The notes under the pieces were generated by a model. The model saw only the letters and a list, made by a program, of their open reading frames with translations. It was not told the DNA's origin and did not search any database. This document shows, piece after piece, positions 58,278 through 64,000 of a stretch of DNA of 64,000 bases. Location: contig JADEYG010000012.1 in the NCBI GenBank assembly GCA_016906335.1, positions 1 through 64,000 on the forward strand. Reading direction: 5' to 3'. Position numbers and translations under genes: made by a program. The number at the start of each line of letters is the position of its first letter. Within the stretch, counting starts at the first letter, position 1. The DNA comes from Novakomyces olei. Taxonomy: Eukaryota > Ascomycota > Novakomycetes > Novakomycetales > Novakomycetaceae.

Positions 58278-59017
58278 TGTCAGGGGTTGCTTAGAAGGGT
58301 GCTGGGAGCACTTCGGTAAGCAACTTCGTAGTTTAGTTTAGTTTAGTTTAGTTGTATTTGTTATAACTGTGGAAATTACTCACTGTTATAACTTTTAGAT
58401 TAATTAAATCTACCCTTAAACTATGGAAAACCTTGTCCTTTTATAGACGTCAAGGCTCAGCTCTTATCTTCGTAATTTGCCAAGAGATAGGATTAAGACT
58501 TTCCTATCAATTAGTAATCAGATAGGATCAGAAGTAACCGATCAATTAGTAATCACCTTATCATTGATAGGATACAGATACCCGATCAGTGGCTTGATTT
58601 AATGATTAGTAATTAAATATTCCTCCAAATCGGTTAGATTCCGTATTTGGAGTGAATTAATTTAATTTAATTATGTCATTTTTAATTTTAATTTTACTAT
58701 CTACACTATGGCCTAACAGTATTGTAGGAAGTTGCTTAGAATAGCGCTTGGAGCGCAGACTCTAGCTCTTCTACAATAAGTTAGTTACTTTAGTAGTTTC
58801 GTAGAGTGGGATATTCGGCAAGTAACGAGCCGTGCCCAAGTATAAGAAGAGGAGTTCTTCTACTGGGTTTGGGGCGTTACAACAACCAAGGTTCCGCTTA
58901 ATATAAGTGTCTTGAGATTAGTTCCTCTATCTGCCTATCCTTTGCTACTTCCTGTCAAGGCCAACGTGTGATCTTGGCCGACTTAAGATTACTTCTTATT
59001 AAGTCAACCCCCTAACA
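58278..59017 (-). repeat. Solo LTR family 6, split by a family 3 LTR
   Basis: Duplication ACTCC (58273-58277 and 59018-59022). Own length is 375 bp after removing the family 3 LTR and its duplication. It is inserted in the first codons of a reverse-strand copia-D gag. A worn relative lies at about 47012-47318. Confidence 0.9.
58359..58718 (-). repeat. Solo LTR family 3, undivided copy
   Basis: 360 bp, with duplication GTATT (58354-58358 and 58719-58723), inserted in the family 6 LTR. It is the reverse complement of the split copy at 32892-46602 and serves as the empty-site reference for the family 4 LTR and for chromovirus 2. Confidence 0.95.
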
Positions 59018-60893
59018 ACTCCCGTGCTGCTCATTTTGTTCAGACTCTTAATCTGTTGAATCTTGTAAGTTTGTTTCGAACGTTTTAAATGGAATAAATG
59101 TTGTATTTATAGGAAAGTATATCAAGCTTGTGCAGCAGCTGATTACTTAGAAAAAAATGAAGTTTAAATCGAAGGGTCTTTAAAGCTAAAGCAAATGTTG
59201 ATGGGGAAGTTGGACGTTACCGAGCACGATTGGTTGCAAAGGGATTTGGTCAGCGTGAGGGAGTAGATTATCAAGCGACATACGCCCCGACCATGTCCTT
59301 AGAATCATTTCGCACTTTACTGGCTTATGGAGCAATGCAAAAATGGAATATTCATCAGATGGATGTTACAACTGCATTCTTAAACGGCGAATTAGAAGAA
59401 TGCGTTTATATGAAACAACCAGAAGGATTCGACGACGGAACAGGAAAAGTATGCAAATTGAAAAGATCGCTCTACGGTTTAAAACAGGCCCCTAGATGTT
59501 GGTACAAAAAGCTTTTTACAGTGTTAATGGAAATCGGATTTATGGAATCGAAGGTCGAAGACTGTATACTATACAGCTCCCAAGGTAATTTAGTTTTGCT
59601 TATTTATGTTGATGACATTATTATTATGGGCGAGAATTTAAATGAAATGAAACGAACAAAGGAAAAATTACAAAGAACATTTAAGGTCAAAGACTTGGGT
59701 GAGATTCATCAATTTCTTGGAATGGAATTTCATTATGATCAGAAAATTGGAAATTTGAAAATAAGTCAGAAGGCAGCAATTACAAAAATAATTAAAGAAT
59801 TCGATTGCTACGACTTGCCTAAAAAACGAATTCCCATAAGGAATTACGTGGAATTGAATGGGAAACATATAAACAATGAAAAGTACCGCAAATGGGTTGG
59901 CATGCTACTTTGGATAAGCAGATGCACTCGGCCAAATATATCCTTCGCTGTATCCCACGCAGCAAGATATCAAGAAAAGCCTACAGATGAATGTCTCGAA
60001 CTGGTTCAATGTATCACGGCTTATTTAAGGGATACAAAAGACAAGGGACTGGAATATCAAAGCAATTCGGTTGAACCAGTCATGAAAGTTTATTGCGATG
60101 CCGACTACGCAAGTGATAGAGACGAAAGGAAATCCACTTCGGGAATGGCATTGTTTCTGGGTAATTCATTAATTCATTGGATGTCAACAAAACAAAAAGT
60201 TGTTGCGTTATCGACATGCGAGGCTGAATATATAAGTGCTTGTACGGCGATTGTGCATACATTAGGTCTCTACAACCTGGCCAAGGAGCTTTTAAAAATT
60301 GAGTCTCCAATTCGTGTTTGCTCCGACAACAAAAGCGCAATTTGTATTGCGCATAAAACAAGCCCAATGAGACGACTAAAGCACCTTGATGTACGATATA
60401 TGTTTTTGCGCAATTTAACGGAAAACGGCACAGTAATTGTTGATTATATATCTACAAAAGAACAGCTTGCGGATATTTTAACAAAGCCTTTGTGTAAAAA
60501 GATTTTTATACATTTGCGACAAAAACTGGTGAAAGGGGACTCTAGAATTGAATCATTACAAGCTTGAGAGGGAGTATAGGAAAGTATATCAAGCTTGTGC
60601 AGCAGCTGATTACTTAGAAAAAAAATGAAGTTTACCCTGGTAATTGTGACTGTCATTGAGAAGACTATAAATAGATCTAGATAGAACTATGTTGGCTAAC
60701 GAAATTGAATACAACACGTTTCAAATTAACACGTTCGAAATAATAGATTCAACAGTATTCAATTTTCGTTGATTATAGTGATTCTAGCTGAGTCTATTTA
60801 TAGTCTGCCGGCTTGCCATCGCATTTCTCACGGTAAAATTTATTTCTACAATTAGTAATTAGCCGCTGCACAAGCTTGATTTACTTTCCTTTA

Positions 60894-61199
60894 AACGCAA
60901 ACTCAATAAAACAGTTATTTAAACAAACACGCTCTACAAAAGTCTAAAAGTTCTATACTCTCGACCTAAGTCGTTTTTTTTAATGACCGGTGTTTCCCGT
61001 GGATATCAAGAAATGTTGTTACAATCAGAAAGTTTTTTGAGCTAAACAATACTATCTGAAGATTGATTTGAGAATTCAAATAAATCATGATTTATGTTGT
61101 TTTGTATATATTGATCATCATAATTATTTTAGATTCACTATAAGACTCGTCTACAAATGAAACGACATCTCGCGAAACAGTTCGGTTTCCGATTTTTAG
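60894..61199. other. AT-rich spacer between retroelement fossils
   Basis: Nothing is recognised in this stretch. Confidence 0.5.
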
Positions 61200-61610
61200 T
61201 TGGATGAGAATTTAAGCTATTTGAATTTCTCAGTAGCCAAATAAATAAAATTCTTTTTTTTGTTCAAAATTTGAGTTTATTTTCCTTTTGCTTATTTTAG
61301 CAATAACCGGACATTCAAAAATGCTCATATTACCCAGGTTTGGTGTTATGCCATATAAAGATTTGCATGGTGTTGAAAGACAAAACTTTGAACGTAATCT
61401 GTATTTTACTTAACAACTTGTCAAAATAGCATCTTCCAAATTTTTATAGGAACATTTGGATTTAGTAAGAACGCACGAGCTTGAGAAAATAGCGTTTTGT
61501 TGAGTCCTTTGGCAACCCAACTCTGTTTTGGCGTATATATGATATGATTAAAATCTGATAAATTATTTCTAGTCTTATGATAGACTGAAACATTTCTAAT
61601 TATCACATTT
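61200..61610 (-). mobile_element. Old copia integrase relic
   Basis: Reverse-strand peptide traces typical of the copia integrase C-terminal part: YTPKQSW, LNKTLFSQARAFLLN, IKIWK, then SLYGITPNLGNMSIFECP (compare the common YGxKPNLSHLRVFGC). It is heavily worn and unrelated at close range to copia-A, B or D here, so it is older than they are. Confidence 0.65.
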
Positions 61611-61684
61611 AAAGTACTTGTTTTTATAGTTGTTGTTCATGTCATGATGAAACTGTAAATGTTTATTTGATGGGCAGTTTAGAA

Positions 61685-62265
61685 TTGTTTATACTATTAA
61701 TAAATTTGTTAATCGACTACTCTATTTATAGACGTTACGCCCTCTGTGGCTTAGATATATTCATCAGAGTGGCATGGTAATGTCTCAAGGATGGCCTGAG
61801 AATGTCTCAAGAATAGAAAAAAAATCAAGTAGGTTAGCAGCCTATCACAAGTTACACTACAACACTCCCTCTCAGCCTAACTCGTTTTTTTTTCTTCACC
61901 TTGTTACCTTTGATTTTTATTTTCACACAAATAGGCAAAACATTTTTTCCAAGAGGTTTTTTCAAAATATCCGCAACTTGCTCGGCTGTTTAAACGTATT
62001 ATTCCATAATAATCTGCCCAGTCTTTTTAAGTTGGCGTAATCGCAAATATTTCAAGTCAAGATGCATTAATTTCCTCATCGGGCTTCCTTCATTGTGATC
62101 TGACTATCACAATATACTTCAATCTACTTGTTGGTGTCCAATATTTCGTTTATTGAACCGTGTATGGTCAATACAATTTTTGTTGTAGTGTGAGCACTTA
62201 TGTATTCTGCTTCGCAAGTTGAATCTGCTATTGTAAATACTTTCAATTGACTTGTTTTAGAAAAA
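61685..62265 (-). mobile_element. Copia-A remnant: 3' LTR and RNase H end, reverse orientation
   Basis: A worn reverse family A LTR (about 61685-61864), the polypurine tract as CTCCCTCTC (61865-61873), then a degraded reverse copy of the RNase H end also seen at 48.3-49.0 and 56.1-56.6 kb. It has many changes; it is an old fossil. Confidence 0.75.
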
Positions 62266-62684
62266 AAAAATGATGTTTCTCTTTTAGCTACTGTTCTAAG
62301 TCTACCAACGCTTTACCTGTTGTAATGTGTTTTCTGATTCGCGGCCAACCTACTCAATTTTCTTTTTTGCACTCTTGACACGTTCGCAAGCCCCTCTGAT
62401 GAATACATCTAAGCCACAGTGGGAAAAAGTCTATAAATAGAGTGGCCGACCAACAATTTAATTAACAATATTAACAATCATAAATTGCTCACAGCTACAG
62501 TACCATATAATTTCATTAATTCGAGCCACTAAGTTACATTCTGATAGCGCTAGTTTCTTGTATTCAGTTCCTGTCATTCCAGTTATTCCAGCTGTTCCAG
62601 CTATTCCAGCGTTTCCTCCTCTTTTATTGGTAGCCAGCCATCTTGTTCTCTTTTTGTGGCGTCCAAGCTTGAAACATTTTTATA
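62266..62684 (-). repeat. Family 7 LTR split by a family A LTR
   Basis: A worn reverse family 7 LTR (about 62266-62317 and 62500-62684) is interrupted by a forward family A LTR (62318-62499). The flanks TTACC and GTACC are near-matching duplication remnants. The 9-bp repeat is present as TTATTCCAGC-like variants. It is followed, as at 57240, by sequence resembling the copia RNase H segment AAGCACCT..GAT. Confidence 0.75.
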
Positions 62685-64000
62685 GCAAGCACCTCGATTA
62701 TGGAATATAAATTGCGCTCGACGTAGACAAAGCTTGGATTAAGGACCTCAAACACAATTCCGTTTACTATAGAAATTGTTTGATAATTGCTGTTTATCTC
62801 AATGACTGAATGATTATTGAAAATTATTAGCAAGTCTGACGAAGTCGAATCATTTCGGCCTTGGCGTTATTCGATCAGATTTTTAGGGAAATAAAACACT
62901 ATTTAAAAATGGATATTACATGTGACTAAAATTTTGGAATATTACAGTTGTCTTAATCAAATTACACATTCAATTGTTCAAAAACATACTTCATCAAATC
63001 TCAGATTGATGATTTAGCCAATTGTTAAATCTAAATGCTTCATATCATCCCACGGACAATAGCGATAATCATTCGAGACGTATGATACAATTATTGGAAA
63101 TTTAATATAAATACGTGGGGGGTTTACCATTCTTCACTTGAGTCGGATAGTTAATATAACCGTTCGAATTTCAAAATAACACTCAACAATATGCAATTAT
63201 AGCGCTTGCCTGGTATTATTAAATTTCCTTGCTTTCAAAGTATTTTCATGTGAACCAACGTTTACATCAAGTATTATTCATTCAATAAGATTTCATGTAC
63301 GGATTTAGAATCAGAAACCAATCTATTAGAAATCGTTTAATACTTCAAACGTTTTAATCAAGTCTTTCTATTTGGTGATCTAAAAAGGCTTAATCTTAAA
63401 TTTTCAAAGTAGAAAATGCTAGCAAAATTTTATTACAATTATCGTTTTAATCAGCGTTTTGGTTTGAATTTCCTCTGCCCCAATACTGATGATTGTGTAA
63501 GTAGGACTGAACATTGCAAAACTAGGAATTGTTTACAAAAAGTCAAATATGCTGAGTTTATCAAGTATTGCGAGTGGTCCCTGATAAATGCTCATTGCTG
63601 ATTGTGCCATAATAGCCTCTATTTTGGAGTAACATGAGTACGCAGTCTGAGCTTGACAAGTGGATAAGAATCCTCAAAAAATAATATGGGTTTCGACTCG
63701 TTTTTTTTGTTTCGAATTTGAATCGCTAAACAATGATTTGTGTATTTCTCTTTTTTTTTCCCAATAAGTTAAAAGTTAGAATTTGTGATTTGTAGCGAAA
63801 CTTTCAGAACAACTGGACATTGTCCCCGTTTATAATTTATTGTACTAAATTACGTATAACAGCATGTTTTCTTTTTTTTTAATTGGCAGCTATCAAGGCA
63901 ATTTTTAACATTTAAACGAACATCTTTCAAAAGCGAGCTTTTCGTAATGCGAGTTTGTCAATTAACGCAATTTTACTCGAGCTCTACTAAAGTCATGCGT
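62685..64000. other. AT-rich region, no gene seen
   Basis: The first 30 bases look like worn copia RNase H. 63146-63200 resembles 49897-49965. A 61-codon frame at 63416-63601 contains several Cys (CPNTDDC, CKTRNC) but matches nothing I know. The rest is A/T-rich without structure. Confidence 0.5.

Larger units (their letters stand above)
57240..60893. mobile_element. Copia-D remnants in mixed orientation
   Basis: A third copia lineage (family 8 LTR, TATAGGAAAGTATATCAAGC...GATTCAACA). Pieces: forward RNase H end 57240-57437 with LTR 57438-57649; reverse gag about 57650-58277, continuing across a nested LTR to its leader near 59.02-59.06 kb and a partial reverse LTR to 59107; forward LTR start 59108 joined to reverse transcriptase and RNase H about 59.16-60.57 kb (YVDD near 59.61 kb; ADILTKPLCKKIF at the end), polypurine tract GAGAGGGAG, LTR 60575-60754, then an inverted partial LTR 60755-60893. 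The 59.2-60.57 kb part is open and well preserved; the element as a whole is broken. Confidence 0.82.

Noticed and set aside
61421-61606. Small host gene on the reverse strand
   Set aside because: The peptide matches the pattern of copia integrase and the similarity continues past the frame's end, so it is a retroelement relic.

Overview
This is nuclear DNA of a fungus. The evidence is short GT-AG introns (about 35-220 nt, often with a CTAAC or CTRAY branch sequence), a fungal Zn2Cys6 regulator, an Ecm33/Sps2-type GPI-anchored wall protein, a Dal5-like permease and chromodomain (Tf1/sushi-type) LTR retrotransposons. An ascomycete-like member of Dikarya fits best; I cannot name the species.

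Layout. 1-2440 is satellite DNA (an 8-bp minisatellite inside a 350-510 bp higher-order repeat). 2471-32047 is an ordinary gene-rich arm with fourteen genes: a repeat-bearing coiled-coil membrane protein, a PQ-loop vacuolar amino-acid transporter, methionine aminopeptidase 2, a VAP/Scs2 ER protein, a UBX-domain protein, CTP:phosphocholine cytidylyltransferase, an Ecm33-like protein, a 3-methyladenine DNA glycosylase, Qcr7, a mitochondrial NAD+ carrier, a tiny predicted membrane protein, an arylsulfotransferase-like protein, an MFS permease, a Zn2Cys6 regulator and a small hydrophilic protein (the last at 31588-32047). Most exon structures were rebuilt from GT-AG sites with reading frame kept; each total is a multiple of three.

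32.5-62.7 kb is a retroelement graveyard. 32.5-46.6 kb is a nest whose layers can be proved from target-site duplications: a solo LTR (family 3) was hit by a solo LTR (family 4) and by a chromovirus (element 2), and the 5' LTR of element 2 was hit by a second chromovirus (element 1). An unoccupied copy of the family 3 LTR at 58359-58718 confirms the order. Both chromoviruses show no LTR difference by eye, so they are young, and both have a Tf1-like self-priming signal instead of a tRNA primer site. 47.7-62.7 kb holds rearranged copia elements of three LTR families with solo LTRs and inversions.

The most interesting object is an open 351-residue reading frame in chromovirus 2 (45175-46230), between the chromodomain and the 3' LTR. 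It encodes a C2H2 zinc finger followed by a JmjC-like HxD...H oxygenase core, which would be unexpected cargo for a Ty3/gypsy element. A second candidate system is the divergent arylsulfotransferase-permease pair with a neighbouring Zn2Cys6 regulator (25.7-30.8 kb), which could be an organosulfur uptake and use cluster.
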